Shown: positions 18,179-27,182, counted from the stretch's first letter. The stretch is DNA of 64,000 bases from an uncultured Selenomonas sp. (GCA_934202005.1 CAKPXP010000001.1:310001-374000), one strand, 5' to 3'. A program made the numbers and translations. The notes: generated by a model not told the origin, from the sequence alone.

Positions 18179-18206
18179 GAAAGAGTGGGTGTGAGCCCAC
18201 TCTTTC
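18179..18206 (+). promoter_or_regulatory. Leader hairpin before rimP
   Basis: GAAAGAGTGGG (18179-18189) pairs perfectly with CCCACTCTTTC (18196-18206) around a 6-base loop. It lies about 20 bases after the predicted transcript start and 40 before rimP. Hairpins of this kind are common ahead of rimP in Firmicutes. The trailing TCCTCTTATG is a poor T run, so it is probably not a full terminator. Confidence 0.7.
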
Positions 18207-18246
18207 CTCTTATGTTTATGGTAATTTTCTTGCGGGAGGTGGAGGA

Positions 18247-18699
18247 ATGGCAAATCCGATCGAAGAAGCTGTGGAACAGATGGCGCGCAAGCTGCTCGAG
18301 GAACAGGCGGGCGTCGAGCTTGTCGATATCGAGTATGTGAAGGAGCATGACTGGTATCTGCGCGTTTTCATAGATAAGGAAGGCGGCATCGATATCGATG
18401 ACTGTCAGACGCTCAGTGAGAAGCTCGAGCAGCAGCTCGACGCGACGAGTCTCATCGCGGACAGCTACATACTCGAGGTCTCGTCGCCGGGGCTCGACCG
18501 CGTGCTGCGCAAGCCGCGCGATTTCGTGCGCGAGCAGGGCAAGAAGGTAGACGTCGCGCTCTACGCGCCGCTCGACGGCAAGAAACAGCTGACGGGCGTG
18601 CTCGAAGCGTATGACGACGCTGCAAAGACCGTTACGGTCAGCGGGATGGCGCTGCCGCTGGCGAAGGTCTCGCAGATCCGGTTGCATATTGATTTTTAA
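18247..18699 (+). CDS. rimP: Ribosome maturation factor RimP
   Basis: A 150-residue protein needed for 30S subunit maturation. The N-terminal domain contains GVELVDIEYVKEHDWYLRVFIDKEGGIDIDDC, summarised by the motifs ELVDIE and IDIDDCQ, and LEVSSPGLDR is the RimP signature. The SH3-like C-terminal domain ends at KVSQIRLHIDF. GGAGG lies 6 bases before ATG 18247. It is the first gene of the nusA-infB operon. Confidence 0.95.
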   Translation: MANPIEEAVEQMARKLLEEQAGVELVDIEYVKEHDWYLRVFIDKEGGIDIDDCQTLSEKLEQQLDATSLIADSYILEVSSPGLDRVLRKPRDFVREQGKKVDVALYAPLDGKKQLTGVLEAYDDAAKTVTVSGMALPLAKVSQIRLHIDF

Positions 18700-18756
18700 T
18701 TATCATGCGAGGGGGCGGCGTGACGCGGTCTCCGCTGCAGTAGGAGGATATATATT

Positions 18757-19899
18757 TTGGCAGCAAGAAGAAGCAAAGCGAAGGCAAAGGCACAGGAGCC
18801 GGGCTTCCTTGAGGCGCTCAAGGAGCTCGCACGTGAAAAGGGCGTAGAGGAGGAGGTCCTCTTCGACGCCATCGAGGCGGCACTCATCTCGGCGTATAAG
18901 CGGAACTTCGGTTCGGCGCAGAATGTGCGTGTCGTGCTCGACCGCACGACGGGTGCCTATCACGTCTATGCCATCAAGACGGTCGTGGAGACGGTAGAGG
19001 ATGACGTGCAGGAGATCTCGCTCGCGCAGGCGCGCACCATCCGCCCGGACTACGAGGTTGACGATGTGCTCGAAATCGAGGTGACGCCGGCGAACTTCGG
19101 ACGTATCGCGGCACAGACGGCGAAACAGGTCGTCGTGCAGCGCGTGCGCGAGGCGGAGCGCGGCATCATCTACGAGGAGTTCATGAGCCGCGAGGGTGAC
19201 ATCATCACGGGCCTCGTCTCACGCGTCGAGAATCGCAACGTGTTCATCGACCTCGGCAAGACGGAGGCCGTGCTCACACCGACAGAGCAGATCGCTGGCG
19301 AGACGTACGAGCATGGCGACCGCATCAAGGCGTATATCGTCGAGGTCAAGAAGACGAGCAAGGGGCCGCAGATCGTCGTCTCCCGCACGCATCCTGGCCT
19401 CTTGAAGCGCCTCTTCGAGCTTGAGGTGCCGGAGATCCAGGAGGGCATCGTCGAGATCAAGTCGGTGGCGCGCGAGCCGGGCATGCGCTCGAAGATCGCT
19501 GTCTACTCGAAGGACGATGACGTCGATCCCGTCGGCTCCTGCGTCGGCCACAAGGGCATGCGCGTGCAGGCCGTCGTCGATGAGCTCGGCAGTGAAAAGA
19601 TCGACATTGTGAAATGGAACGAGGACAGCGCGAAGTTCATCGCGAACGCACTGAGCCCCGCGAAGGTCGTCTCTGTGGCCGTCAACGAGGATGAGAAGGT
19701 CTCGCGCGTTGTCGTGCCGGACTATCAGCTCTCTCTCGCCATCGGCAAGGAGGGGCAGAACGCGCGCCTCGCCGCGAAGCTTACGGGCTGGAAGATCGAT
19801 ATCAAGAACGAGTCGCAGGCAGCAGACGAGGTGCTTGACGAGGGCATGAGCGAGGTCGCCGTCGAGAGCGACGCTTCCTTCACAGCGGAAGGTGAATGA
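18757..19899 (+). CDS. nusA: Transcription termination/antitermination factor NusA
   Basis: A 380-residue RNA-polymerase-binding factor controlling pausing and termination. Domains in order: N-terminal RNAP-binding domain (1-130, FLEALKELAREKGVEEEVLF), S1 domain (about 135-200, EGDIITGLVSRVENRNVFID), KH1 (DPVGSCVGHKGMRVQAVV) and KH2 (SLAIGKEGQNARLAAKLTGW). There are no extra C-terminal repeats, as is usual in Firmicutes. The start is TTG 18757, 9 bases after AGGAGG. Confidence 0.96.
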   Translation: MAARRSKAKAKAQEPGFLEALKELAREKGVEEEVLFDAIEAALISAYKRNFGSAQNVRVVLDRTTGAYHVYAIKTVVETVEDDVQEISLAQARTIRPDYEVDDVLEIEVTPANFGRIAAQTAKQVVVQRVREAERGIIYEEFMSREGDIITGLVSRVENRNVFIDLGKTEAVLTPTEQIAGETYEHGDRIKAYIVEVKKTSKGPQIVVSRTHPGLLKRLFELEVPEIQEGIVEIKSVAREPGMRSKIAVYSKDDDVDPVGSCVGHKGMRVQAVVDELGSEKIDIVKWNEDSAKFIANALSPAKVVSVAVNEDEKVSRVVVPDYQLSLAIGKEGQNARLAAKLTGWKIDIKNESQAADEVLDEGMSEVAVESDASFTAEGE

Positions 19900-19900
19900 C

Positions 19901-20203
19901 GTGGCGGCAAAGGCAGGAAAAGTCAAGAAGATACCGGAGCGGCTCTGCGTCGGCTGCCAGGAGAGACATCCGAAAAAGGAACTCATCCGCATCGTGCGGA
20001 GCCCGGAAGGGGAGTTCTCTGTCGACCGCACGGGCAAGAAATCAGGGCGCGGCGCCTACATCTGTCCGCGCGTAGAGTGCCTCGAGAAGGCGCGCAAGGG
20101 ACATCGTCTCGAGCGTTCCTTCGCCTGTGCCATCGACCCGGCGGTCTATGAGGCGCTCGCGGCGGAACTCGCTGTCGGCGCAGTTCCGGAGGAACGCGCA
20201 TGA
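19901..20203 (+). CDS. ylxR: YlxR family RNA-binding protein (DUF448)
   Basis: A 100-residue protein between nusA and ylxQ, the usual Firmicute place. It has PERLCVGCQERHPKKELIRIVR and the GRGAYICPRVECLEKARK signature of DUF448. In other Firmicutes YlxR binds RNase P and affects gene expression. Two GTG starts are possible. GTG 19901 has GGAAGG 8 bases upstream, while GTG 19892 has no proper spacing, so 19901 is chosen. It overlaps the next gene by 4 bases. Confidence 0.88.
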   Translation: MAAKAGKVKKIPERLCVGCQERHPKKELIRIVRSPEGEFSVDRTGKKSGRGAYICPRVECLEKARKGHRLERSFACAIDPAVYEALAAELAVGAVPEERA

Positions 20204-20511
20204 GCGAGCAGCGCATCGTGAACCTCCTGAGCATGGCACAGCGGGCGGGCCGTGTGGCCTCCGGTGCCTTTGCTGTCGAGGAGGCCGTGAAGAAAGGGAA
20301 GGCAGACTTCCTGATGATCGCGGCTGACGCGCAGCAGGAAACGAAACGAAAATTTGAAGAATTTGCAGATAGATACGACGTCCCCGTCGCGCATCTTCTC
20401 ACGAGGGATGCGCTCGGCGCCTGCCTGGGCAGGGAATACCGTGCGGTCGCAGCATTGCTCGACGCAGGATTCGCGAAGCGCTTGCAGGAGCTCCTGAAGG
20501 AGCAGGGATGA
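20200..20511 (+). CDS. ylxQ: YlxQ, ribosomal L7Ae/L30e family protein
   Basis: A 103-residue L7Ae-fold RNA-binding protein. [20 protein letters not shown] and [16 protein letters not shown] are the family core, matching kink-turn binding proteins. It is encoded between ylxR and infB, as in Bacillus. The exact RNA target in bacteria is uncertain. ATG 20200 overlaps the ylxR stop. Confidence 0.9.
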   Translation: MSEQRIVNLLSMAQRAGRVASGAFAVEEAVKKGKADFLMIAADAQQETKRKFEEFADRYDVPVAHLLTRDALGACLGREYRAVAALLDAGFAKRLQELLKEQG

Positions 20512-20530
20512 TACCTACGGGGGTGGATTA

Positions 20531-23002
20531 ATGTCCAAATATAGGGTTTATGAATTAGCAAAGGAATTCCATACAGATACGAAGAATATCCTCGACATCC
20601 TGAAGAAGAATCATTTCAAGGCGGTCAATAATTTTTCGAGCGTCGGCGACGCGGAGCATGCCGCGGTGAAGAATCATTTCGTGGGCAAGAGCGGCAAGTC
20701 GCAGGAAAAGGCGGCAGCACCAGCGCCGCAGCCGGAGAAGCGCGCGCCGCAGCCGAAGCAGGAGGTGCGGCCGCAGCCGAAGCAGGAGGTGTGGCAGGAG
20801 CCGAAGCGGGAAAGCGGACAAGCGGGCGGTGAGACGCGCCGCAGGAGCGAGAACCGTCCGGCGGAGCGCCGCACGGCCTCAGCGCACAGCGAGAGCCGCA
20901 GCGGCAGCCACAGCAACGGCAGCCACAGCAACGAGAGCCGCAGCAGCGAAAATCGCGGCGGTGAGAATCGCGGCAATCGCGGCGGCGACAGCCGCAGGAA
21001 TGGCGGCAATGGCCGCAATGACCGCAATGGCCGCAATGGCCGCAGTGGTAGGAACGATCGCACGGAGAATCGCGGCGGCAGGAACGACCGCAGGGGTGGC
21101 AGAAACGACCGCCGCGGCGGCAGGAATAACCGCAGGGGCGGCCGCCAGCAGCCGGCACCGAAGGTCGAGATCGCGCGTCCGACGCATATCAAGCTCCCCG
21201 AGAGCATCGCGGTCAAGGATCTCGCCTCGAAGATGAGCTACACGGCGGCAGAGGTCGTCAAGAAGCTCTTCATGATGGGCGTCATGGCGACCATCAACCA
21301 GGAGATCGACTTCGAGACGGCGGCGCTCGTCGCCTCCGAGTTCGGCGTGACGTGCGAGGAGCTGCCGCCTGATGTCGATCCGACGGAGATTCCGGAGATC
21401 GAGGATGATCCGAAGAGCCTCAAGCTCCGTCCGCCGGTCGTCACAGTCATGGGCCACGTCGACCACGGCAAGACGAGCCTGCTCGACTGCATCCGCAACA
21501 CACATGTGCAGACGCACGAGGCGGGCGGCATCACGCAGCATATCGGTGCCTATCAGGTCAACTGCAAGGGCAAGAAGATCGTATTCCTCGATACGCCGGG
21601 CCATGAGGCGTTCACGGCCATGCGCGCGCGCGGTGCCCAGATCACGGATATCGCCATCCTCGTCGTCGCGGCAGATGACGGCGTCATGCCGCAGACCATC
21701 GAGGCCATCCATCACGCGAAGTCGGCAAATGTCCCCATCATCGTAGCGGTCAACAAAATCGATAAGCCGGGCGCCAACCCCGATCGCGTGAAGCAGGAGC
21801 TCATGGAACAGGGACTCGTGCCGGAGGAATACGGCGGCGACACCATCATGGTGCCCGTCTCGGCGAAGAAGCAGATCGGCATCGACGACCTGCTCGAGAA
21901 CGTCCTGCTCGTCGCGGAGGTCGAGGAGCTCAAGGCGAACCCGAACCGCGCGGCGCGCGGCGTCATCGTCGAGGCGAAACTCGACAAGGGCCGCGGCCCG
22001 GTCGCGACGGTGCTCGTGCAGAACGGCACGTTGCGCATCGGTGACTCCATCGTCTGCGGCACGACGTACGGCAAGGTCCGCGCGATGATCAACGACCGCG
22101 GCGAGAACGTCAAGAAGGCCGGCCCGTCGGTACCGGTCGAGATCCTCGGCCTCGGCGATGTGCCGGAGGCGGGCGACGTGCTCGCGGCACTCGACGAGAA
22201 GCAGGCGCGTTCCATCGCGGAGGCGCGCATCGAGCGTCAGCGCAATAACCTCATCAAGAGCAAGAAGGTCTCCCTCGACGATCTCTTCCATCAGATCCAG
22301 GAGGGCGAGATCAAGGATCTCAACATCGTCATCAAGGCGGATGTGCAGGGCTCTGTCGAGGCGCTCTCGAGCTCCCTCCTGAAGCTCAACAAGAACGACG
22401 AGGTTCGCGTCTCCATCGTCCACTCGGGCGTCGGCGCGGTCAACGAGTCGGATGTCATGCTCGCTTCGGCGTCGAACGCCATCATCATCGCGTTCAACGT
22501 GCGCCCGGATGCGAACGCGCGCCGCGTCGCCGATACGGAGAGCGTCGACATCCGCACCTACCGCGTCATCTACGATGCCATCAACGACGTCAAGGACGCG
22601 ATGAGCGGCATGCTCAAGCCGAAGTACAAGGAAGTCGTACAGGGCCGCGTGGAGATCCGTCAGGTCATGAAGTTCTCCAAGGCGCTCGTCGCAGGCTCCT
22701 ACGTGCTCGAGGGCAAGATCTGCAACAACTCGAAGATCCGCATCATCCGCGACAACATCGAGATCTTCGACGGCGAGATCGACTCGCTGCGTCGCTTCAA
22801 GGACGAGGTCAAGGAAGTCCAGGCGGGCTACGAGTGCGGCATCTCCATCATTGATTTCCGCGACTTCAAGGAAGGCGACATCATCGAGGCCTACACGATG
22901 GAGGAAGTGGAGACGAGCATCACCGAGGCGAACAAGGCGGCCGCCAAGAAGCGCGAGGCGGAGGCCAAGGCCAAGGCAGAGAAAGAAAAAGCGGCTGAGT
23001 AA
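20531..23002 (+). CDS. infB: Translation initiation factor IF-2
   Basis: An 823-residue GTPase that brings fMet-tRNA to the ribosome. A small N-terminal IF2_N domain (1-50, [19 protein letters not shown]) is followed by a Lys/Pro/Gln linker and an extreme Arg/Asn/Gly tract (about 100-210) built of GRNDRNG and RGGRNDR units. The second IF2_N domain is at about 225-275. The G domain has GHVDHGKT at 308-315, then DTPGHEAF and NKID. Domains II, III and the fMet-tRNA-binding C2 domain follow. The basic low-complexity tract is much richer in RG/NR than usual. Confidence 0.96.
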   Translation: MSKYRVYELAKEFHTDTKNILDILKKNHFKAVNNFSSVGDAEHAAVKNHFVGKSGKSQEKAAAPAPQPEKRAPQPKQEVRPQPKQEVWQEPKRESGQAGGETRRRSENRPAERRTASAHSESRSGSHSNGSHSNESRSSENRGGENRGNRGGDSRRNGGNGRNDRNGRNGRSGRNDRTENRGGRNDRRGGRNDRRGGRNNRRGGRQQPAPKVEIARPTHIKLPESIAVKDLASKMSYTAAEVVKKLFMMGVMATINQEIDFETAALVASEFGVTCEELPPDVDPTEIPEIEDDPKSLKLRPPVVTVMGHVDHGKTSLLDCIRNTHVQTHEAGGITQHIGAYQVNCKGKKIVFLDTPGHEAFTAMRARGAQITDIAILVVAADDGVMPQTIEAIHHAKSANVPIIVAVNKIDKPGANPDRVKQELMEQGLVPEEYGGDTIMVPVSAKKQIGIDDLLENVLLVAEVEELKANPNRAARGVIVEAKLDKGRGPVATVLVQNGTLRIGDSIVCGTTYGKVRAMINDRGENVKKAGPSVPVEILGLGDVPEAGDVLAALDEKQARSIAEARIERQRNNLIKSKKVSLDDLFHQIQEGEIKDLNIVIKADVQGSVEALSSSLLKLNKNDEVRVSIVHSGVGAVNESDVMLASASNAIIIAFNVRPDANARRVADTESVDIRTYRVIYDAINDVKDAMSGMLKPKYKEVVQGRVEIRQVMKFSKALVAGSYVLEGKICNNSKIRIIRDNIEIFDGEIDSLRRFKDEVKEVQAGYECGISIIDFRDFKEGDIIEAYTMEEVETSITEANKAAAKKREAEAKAKAEKEKAAE

Positions 23003-23017
23003 AGGAGGCGTATGCAC

Positions 23018-23407
23018 ATGAGCCAGCTCCGAGTAGAAAAGGTGCAGGAACTCATGAAGCAGGAGATTTCTGAAATCATCCTGCGCGAGCTCAAGGACCC
23101 GCGCATCGGGTTTGTGACTGTGACATCTGTGGAATGTACCGGCGACCTCCGTGAGGCAAAGATCTACGTGAGCCTCATGGGCAGCGAGCAGCAGGTCAAG
23201 GATTGCTGGACGGGGCTGCAGAGTTCCCTCGGCTTCATCCGCCGCGAGATCGGAAAGCGGATCCGCCTGCGGTTTACGCCGGAACTCACCTTTGCGCTCG
23301 ATAAGTCTCTCGACTACAGCGCACATATCCAGAAACTCCTCTTGAAAATCCAGGCGGAGGATGCGGCGAAAGCCGCGTCCGCTGCTGATGCGGAGGGAGA
23401 AAAATAA
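23018..23407 (+). CDS. rbfA: Ribosome-binding factor A
   Basis: A 129-residue KH-type 30S maturation factor. RVEKVQELMKQEISEIILREL and DPRIGFVTVTSVECTGDLREAKIYV carry the RbfA core, and the end (FTPELTFALDKSLDYSAHI) is typical. ATG 23012 is also in frame, but AAAGGAGG ends only 3 bases before it and 9 bases before ATG 23018, so 23018 is preferred. It lies between infB and the DHH phosphoesterase, as in other Firmicutes. Confidence 0.94.
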   Translation: MSQLRVEKVQELMKQEISEIILRELKDPRIGFVTVTSVECTGDLREAKIYVSLMGSEQQVKDCWTGLQSSLGFIRREIGKRIRLRFTPELTFALDKSLDYSAHIQKLLLKIQAEDAAKAASAADAEGEK

Positions 23408-23408
23408 A

Positions 23409-24368
23409 ATGCTTACATTGAGTGAAACAGCGGCAGCGCTGCAAGGCGCCGCAAAGGTTGTCATCACGGCCCATGTGAATCCCGACGGCGACGCCATCGG
23501 CTCCTCGCTCGGCCTCATGCACCTCCTGCGGGCGCTTGGCAAGGACGTCACGGTTTTGCTTGATGATGATATCCCGGCAGCCTTCTCGGTGCTGCCGGGA
23601 TATGATGTTATAGAGAGGCCGCGGGAGGGCGAGGCCATCGCGTGCGATGTCTTCGTCATCCTCGACACGATGTCGGACCGCATCGGGGGAACTTCCGGTG
23701 CCGTCCGTGCGCGGCGCATCCTGAACATCGATCATCATCATACGAACACGGGCAAGGCGGGCGAGGAGCTCTACCTCGATGGTACGCGCGCCGCGACAGC
23801 GGAGATCATCTATGACCTCGCGGGCGCGCTCGGCGTCCGGCCGGACGCCGCGGCCGCGGTCTGCCTCTATACGGGGCTCGCGACGGATACGGGCTTCTTC
23901 CGCTTTTCCAACGCGACGGCGCATACTTACCGCGCGGCTGCCGACCTTCTCGAGGCCGGCGCCGAGCCGCATGTGATATCCGAGGCGCTCGAGGTGCGGC
24001 CGCTCCAGACCGTGCGCGATCTCGCGGAGGCGCTTTCCCAGATGGAGCTTTTTGCGGACGGGAAGGCTTGCGGCATTTTCCTCACACAGGAACAGACGGC
24101 GCGCATGGAATCGACGGAGAGCTTCATCGGCCATATCCGCGTCATCGACGGCGTGGATGTCGCCGTCGTGCTCAAATGCAAGGAGTCGGAGCTCTGCCGC
24201 GTGAGCATGCGCTCGAAGCGCGTCAACGTGAGCCGCATCGCGGCCTCCTTCGGCGGCGGTGGCCATGTGCGCGCGGCGGGCTGTACGCTCACGCAGCCGT
24301 TCGCTGAGGCGAAGCAGACCATCATGGACGCCATCGCGCGCGCCATCCGCGAGGGCTGGACGGCATGA
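23409..24368 (+). CDS. nrnA: DHH-family oligoribonuclease/pAp phosphatase NrnA
   Basis: A 319-residue DHH-DHHA1 phosphoesterase. AHVNPDGDAIGSSLGL, FVILDT and NIDHHHTNTG give the metal site; the DHHA1 domain ends in FGGGGHVRAAGC. NrnA degrades very short RNAs and dephosphorylates 3'-phosphoadenosine 5'-phosphate. The frame is open further upstream into rbfA, but GGAGGGAG (23393-23400) sets ATG 23409. It overlaps truB by 4 bases. The pAp activity would help sulfur metabolism, though its position is simply the conserved one. Confidence 0.92.
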   Translation: MLTLSETAAALQGAAKVVITAHVNPDGDAIGSSLGLMHLLRALGKDVTVLLDDDIPAAFSVLPGYDVIERPREGEAIACDVFVILDTMSDRIGGTSGAVRARRILNIDHHHTNTGKAGEELYLDGTRAATAEIIYDLAGALGVRPDAAAAVCLYTGLATDTGFFRFSNATAHTYRAAADLLEAGAEPHVISEALEVRPLQTVRDLAEALSQMELFADGKACGIFLTQEQTARMESTESFIGHIRVIDGVDVAVVLKCKESELCRVSMRSKRVNVSRIAASFGGGGHVRAAGCTLTQPFAEAKQTIMDAIARAIREGWTA

Positions 24369-25255
24369 CGGCGCGCGAAGATGGCTTTCTGAACCTGCTC
24401 AAGCCGCCGGGCATGAGCTCGCACGACGTCGTCGGCTGCGTGCGGCGCGTGCTCGGCATGAAGAAGGTCGGCCACGCTGGGACGCTCGATCCCGGCGCGG
24501 CGGGCGTCCTGCCTGTGGCGGCGGGCGCGGCGACGCGCCTCATCGAGTATCTCGAGCACGCGGAGAAATCATACCGCGCGGAGCTGTTGCTCGGCGTGGC
24601 GACGGACTCGGGCGATCTTGGCGGCGAGGTCGTGGCGCGGCAGGCGGTCAGCATGCCTGCCGCGTCCGAGGTCGAGCAGGCCCTTGCCGCGTTCCGCGGC
24701 GAGATCTCGCAGGTGCCGCCCGCGCACTCCGCCATCAAGATCGGCGGCAGGCGCGCTTACGAGCGCCTGCGCGCGGGTGAGACGGTTGAGCTGCCGGCGC
24801 GGCGCGTAACCATCCACCGGCTGGAGCTGCTCGCACTCGATGCCGCACGGCACACGCTGCTGCTCGATGTCGATTGCTCGCGCGGCACATATATCCGCTC
24901 GCTCTGCCGCGACATCGGCAAGCGCCTCGGCATGCCCGCCGTCATGAGCTTCCTCGTGCGCACGCGCGTCGGTGATTTCTCCCTGGCGGAGGCGATGACG
25001 CTCGAGGAGTTTGCCGCGCGGGGGCGCGACGCCCTCGAGGCGCCGGAGGAGCGCCTCTCAGGACTTCCCCGCTACAATCTGCCGCGGGGGCGCGCACGTG
25101 CCTTCTGCAACGGGCTGCCGACGCACGACATCTCTTTGGCGATGCCCGAGGCGGTGCGCCTGCGTGTTTACGGCGAGGGACAGTTCCTCGGCATCGGACG
25201 CGTGGACGCGGCGGTGCAGAGCATCGTGCCGGAGAAGGTTCTCCCGCGCAGCTAA
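24365..25255 (+). CDS. truB: tRNA pseudouridine(55) synthase TruB
   Basis: A 296-residue enzyme that makes pseudouridine 55 in the T loop of tRNA. The N-terminus FLNLLKPPGMSSHDVV and the catalytic HAGTLDPGAAG (D42) are intact, followed by KSYRAELLLG and the RGTYIRSLCRDIG motif. The C-terminal part is PUA-like. ATG 24365 overlaps the nrnA stop. Confidence 0.95.
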   Translation: MTAREDGFLNLLKPPGMSSHDVVGCVRRVLGMKKVGHAGTLDPGAAGVLPVAAGAATRLIEYLEHAEKSYRAELLLGVATDSGDLGGEVVARQAVSMPAASEVEQALAAFRGEISQVPPAHSAIKIGGRRAYERLRAGETVELPARRVTIHRLELLALDAARHTLLLDVDCSRGTYIRSLCRDIGKRLGMPAVMSFLVRTRVGDFSLAEAMTLEEFAARGRDALEAPEERLSGLPRYNLPRGRARAFCNGLPTHDISLAMPEAVRLRVYGEGQFLGIGRVDAAVQSIVPEKVLPRS

Positions 25256-25287
25256 TTCTTCCAAATCACAGTAACAGGACTGATACC

Positions 25288-26223
25288 ATGCAGGTCTACC
25301 ATAAACTGAAAGACTTCACAAAGAAATATCCGCGCATGGCGGTCGCGCTCGGCATGTTCGACGGTGTCCATATCGGCCACCAGAGCATCATCCTCCGGGC
25401 CGTCGACCTTGCGCGCAGTGTAGACGGGACGAGCGCGGTCTTCACGTTCAGCAATCATCCGCTCTCGGTGCTCTCGCCGCAGCATATGCCGCTGCAGCTT
25501 GGCACGGAGGCGCTCAAGGAGCAGCTCGTCGCGGGGCTGGGCGTCGATGTCCTTGTCTCCATCCCTTTTACGCGGGAATTTGCCCAGCGGACGCCGGAGG
25601 AGTTCCTCGAGCTCCTGCGCGCCGATTTCGCGCCGCGTTTTGTCGTCACGGGGCCGAATTATACCTTCGGGCAGAGGGGGCGGGGAACGCATCGCCAGCT
25701 CCTGCGCGACGGCCCGGCCTACGGCTTCCAGACGGAGATCTGTCCCGCCGTGCTCCGCGGCGGCCGGATCGTGAGCTCGACGCGCATCCGCGCGCTCATT
25801 GCCGAGGGAGAGCTTGCGATGGCGAACGATTTCCTAGGCCATCCCTTCCGCCTCGTCGAGCGCGTCATCCACGGCGACCGCCGCGGGCGTACGCTCGGTT
25901 TCCCGACGGCGAACCTGCCGATCCTGCCAGGCGTCGCCATGCTGCCGAACGGTGCTTACGCCGTGCGCGTCGCCTATGCCGGACAGTGGTACGGCGGCAT
26001 GGCGAGCATCGGCAGCAATCCGACATTTGCGGGCTGCGGCCGTCGCGTGGAGGTCAACATCGCGGATTTCTCGGCAGACATTTACGACCGCGAGCTCACC
26101 GTCGATTTCCTCGCCAAACTGCGCGACGAGCAACGCTTCGCCTCAGCGGAGCAGCTCGTGCGGCAGCTCACGAAGGACCGCGCGCGTGCGGCCGCCATCT
26201 GGCGCACGCAGCTGCCATCGTAA
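25288..26223 (+). CDS. ribF: Bifunctional riboflavin kinase / FAD synthetase
   Basis: A 311-residue protein making FMN and then FAD. The N-terminal adenylyltransferase half (1-180) has ALGMFDGVHIGHQSII, GPNYTFGQRGRG and the ISSTRIR-like VSSTRIRALI. The C-terminal kinase half has HGDRRGRTLGFPTANL, the flavokinase signature, and VEVNIADFSADIYDREL. It is the last plus-strand gene of the operon and converges on rpsO. A repeat element and a 14-base-pair terminator follow. Confidence 0.95.
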   Translation: MQVYHKLKDFTKKYPRMAVALGMFDGVHIGHQSIILRAVDLARSVDGTSAVFTFSNHPLSVLSPQHMPLQLGTEALKEQLVAGLGVDVLVSIPFTREFAQRTPEEFLELLRADFAPRFVVTGPNYTFGQRGRGTHRQLLRDGPAYGFQTEICPAVLRGGRIVSSTRIRALIAEGELAMANDFLGHPFRLVERVIHGDRRGRTLGFPTANLPILPGVAMLPNGAYAVRVAYAGQWYGGMASIGSNPTFAGCGRRVEVNIADFSADIYDRELTVDFLAKLRDEQRFASAEQLVRQLTKDRARAAAIWRTQLPS

Positions 26224-26330
26224 CAAACTCAACGCACAAACGTCCACTTTGTGGACATTGTGCGCCCGTCCTTGCAGTAAATCCAGCCAATCGCGCTACG
26301 CCTTCGGCTTGCGCTCTTGGGGATTTACAT
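26221..26330 (-). repeat. Dispersed two-hairpin intergenic repeat, copy A
   Basis: About 110 bases nearly identical to the reverse complement of 59600-59711. Hairpin H1 (26233-26264) is CGCACAA and GTCCAC arms around TTT. Hairpin H2 (26278-26327) is TAAATCC/GGATTTA enclosing CCAA/TTGG, GCGC/GCGC and GCC/GGC pairs. It is placed directly after ribF and contains no gene. Confidence 0.85.
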
Positions 26331-26333
26331 AAT

Positions 26334-26397
26334 AAAGTGCCTGTGCGTTTCCCCACGGAGAAAATATTCCATGGGGAGAGCGCACAGGCACTTTTTT
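26334..26397 (+). terminator. Terminator after ribF
   Basis: AAAGTGCCTGTGCG (26334-26347) pairs perfectly with CGCACAGGCACTTT (26381-26394) and ends in TTTTTT. The enclosed loop has CCCC/GGGG pairs. Confidence 0.92.
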
Positions 26398-26426
26398 ATT
26401 TATGACACGAACCGCTGTGAGGAATG

Positions 26427-26465
26427 AAAAAGACGCACGCGCCTTCTTGCGAAGTCGTGTGCGTC
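26427..26465 (-). terminator. Terminator after rpsO
   Basis: On the minus strand GACGCAC (26465-26459) pairs with GTGCGTC (26438-26432), followed by TTTTTC. It faces the ribF terminator. Confidence 0.85.
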
Positions 26466-26489
26466 CCGAAAGACTCGTTGCTTGATGAA

Positions 26490-26768
26490 TCAGCGCTCCA
26501 CCGTGGAACGGAGGCCGAGCTTCGCGATGATGGCGCGATAACGCTCGATGTCCTTCTTGTAGAGGTAGCTGAGGAGACGGCGGCGATGGCCGACCATCTT
26601 CAGCAGGCCGCGGCGGGAGTGATGATCTTTCTTATGCTCCTTGAGGTGATCCGTGAGGTACTGGATGCGAGCCGTGAGAACGGCGATCTGCACCTCGGGC
26701 GAACCCGTGTCGCCCTCGTGCACCGCGTATTTTGCCATGATTTCCTGTTTTGCTTCCTGAGTCAGCAT
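26490..26768 (-). CDS. rpsO: 30S ribosomal protein S15
   Basis: A 92-residue S15 that binds the central domain of 16S r[28 protein letters not shown] is represented by [10 protein letters not shown] and [28 protein letters not shown] [17 protein letters not shown] and [10 protein letters not shown] complete the family pattern. It is on the opposite strand to the ribF operon and has its own promoter (26874-26902) and a structured leader. In Bacillus rpsO follows ribF on the same strand, so the gene has been inverted here relative to that order. Confidence 0.97.
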   Translation of the reverse strand: MLTQEAKQEIMAKYAVHEGDTGSPEVQIAVLTARIQYLTDHLKEHKKDHHSRRGLLKMVGHRRRLLSYLYKKDIERYRAIIAKLGLRSTVER

Positions 26769-26868
26769 GTTGTCTTTTCCTCCTAATCTTGATATGCTGC
26801 ACCGTCAGCGAAGAAACGGCCGGAGTTGCCAGCCTCTGCGCCGCGGCATGGATGGTGCTGACGCACCT
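26769..26868 (-). promoter_or_regulatory. Leader of rpsO, candidate S15 autoregulatory RNA
   Basis: The predicted transcript starts near 26867, giving about 100 leader bases. On the minus strand CGTCAGC (26863-26857) is complementary to GCTGACG (26809-26803), closing a long loop with further GC-rich pairing. S15 is known to repress its own mRNA through leader structures in several bacteria. Whether this one does is inferred. Confidence 0.4.
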
Positions 26869-26873
26869 TGCAT

Positions 26874-26902
26874 AGTATATCACAGGCCTGCGCGCCTGTA
26901 AA
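26874..26902 (-). promoter_or_regulatory. Promoter of rpsO
   Basis: On the minus strand TTTACA (26902-26897), 17 bases, TATACT (26879-26874). Confidence 0.8.
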
Positions 26903-26946
26903 CTGGAAAATCCGCGGCCTGCCGTGTTTTCTCGGTGGTTCTCGGA

Positions 26947-26975
26947 TTGCAATTTCAGAGAAAGCGTTCTATAAT
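26947..26975 (+). promoter_or_regulatory. Promoter of the thi operon
   Basis: TTGCAA (26947-26952), 17 bases, TATAAT (26970-26975), about 20 bases before the riboswitch. It is divergent from the rpsO promoter, with 45 bases between them. Confidence 0.82.
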
Positions 26976-26992
26976 AAAAAGGAAAATCATAT

Positions 26993-27096
26993 AGCGAGGG
27001 GAGCTTGCTGAGGACAGTTGTCCTCCGAGCAGGCTGAGAGGGCAGTGGAACTGCCGACCCGGAACCTGATTTGGATAATGCCAACGTAGGGAGCGC
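26993..27096 (+). promoter_or_regulatory. TPP (thi-box) riboswitch aptamer
   Basis: All conserved thi-box pieces are present in order: GGGGAGCTTG, AGGCTGAGAGGG, ACCCGGAACCTGAT, TTGGATAATGCCA and CGTAGGGAG. The variable P3 arm is GAGGACAGTTGTCCTC. Thiamin pyrophosphate binding should lead to the terminator just downstream, switching off thiS-thiG-thiH-tenI. Confidence 0.96.
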
Positions 27097-27113
27097 CGTT
27101 GTATCGCGGAGAG

Positions 27114-27147
27114 AAGACTGTCCAAGCAGGGGCAGTCTTTTATTTAT
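27114..27147 (+). terminator. Riboswitch expression-platform terminator
   Basis: AAGACTG (27114-27120) pairs with CAGTCTT (27133-27139), then TTTATTT. It lies 18 bases after the TPP aptamer and 36 before thiS. Confidence 0.8.
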
Positions 27148-27182
27148 GGGATTCAGGTGTTCCCTGGTAGGGAGGAAGGCGC

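Noticed and set aside
20879..23728. A 949-codon minus-strand frame opposite infB and rbfA
   Set aside because: Same codon-bias artefact; it spans two real genes and an intergenic gap and has no ribosome binding site or recognisable domain.
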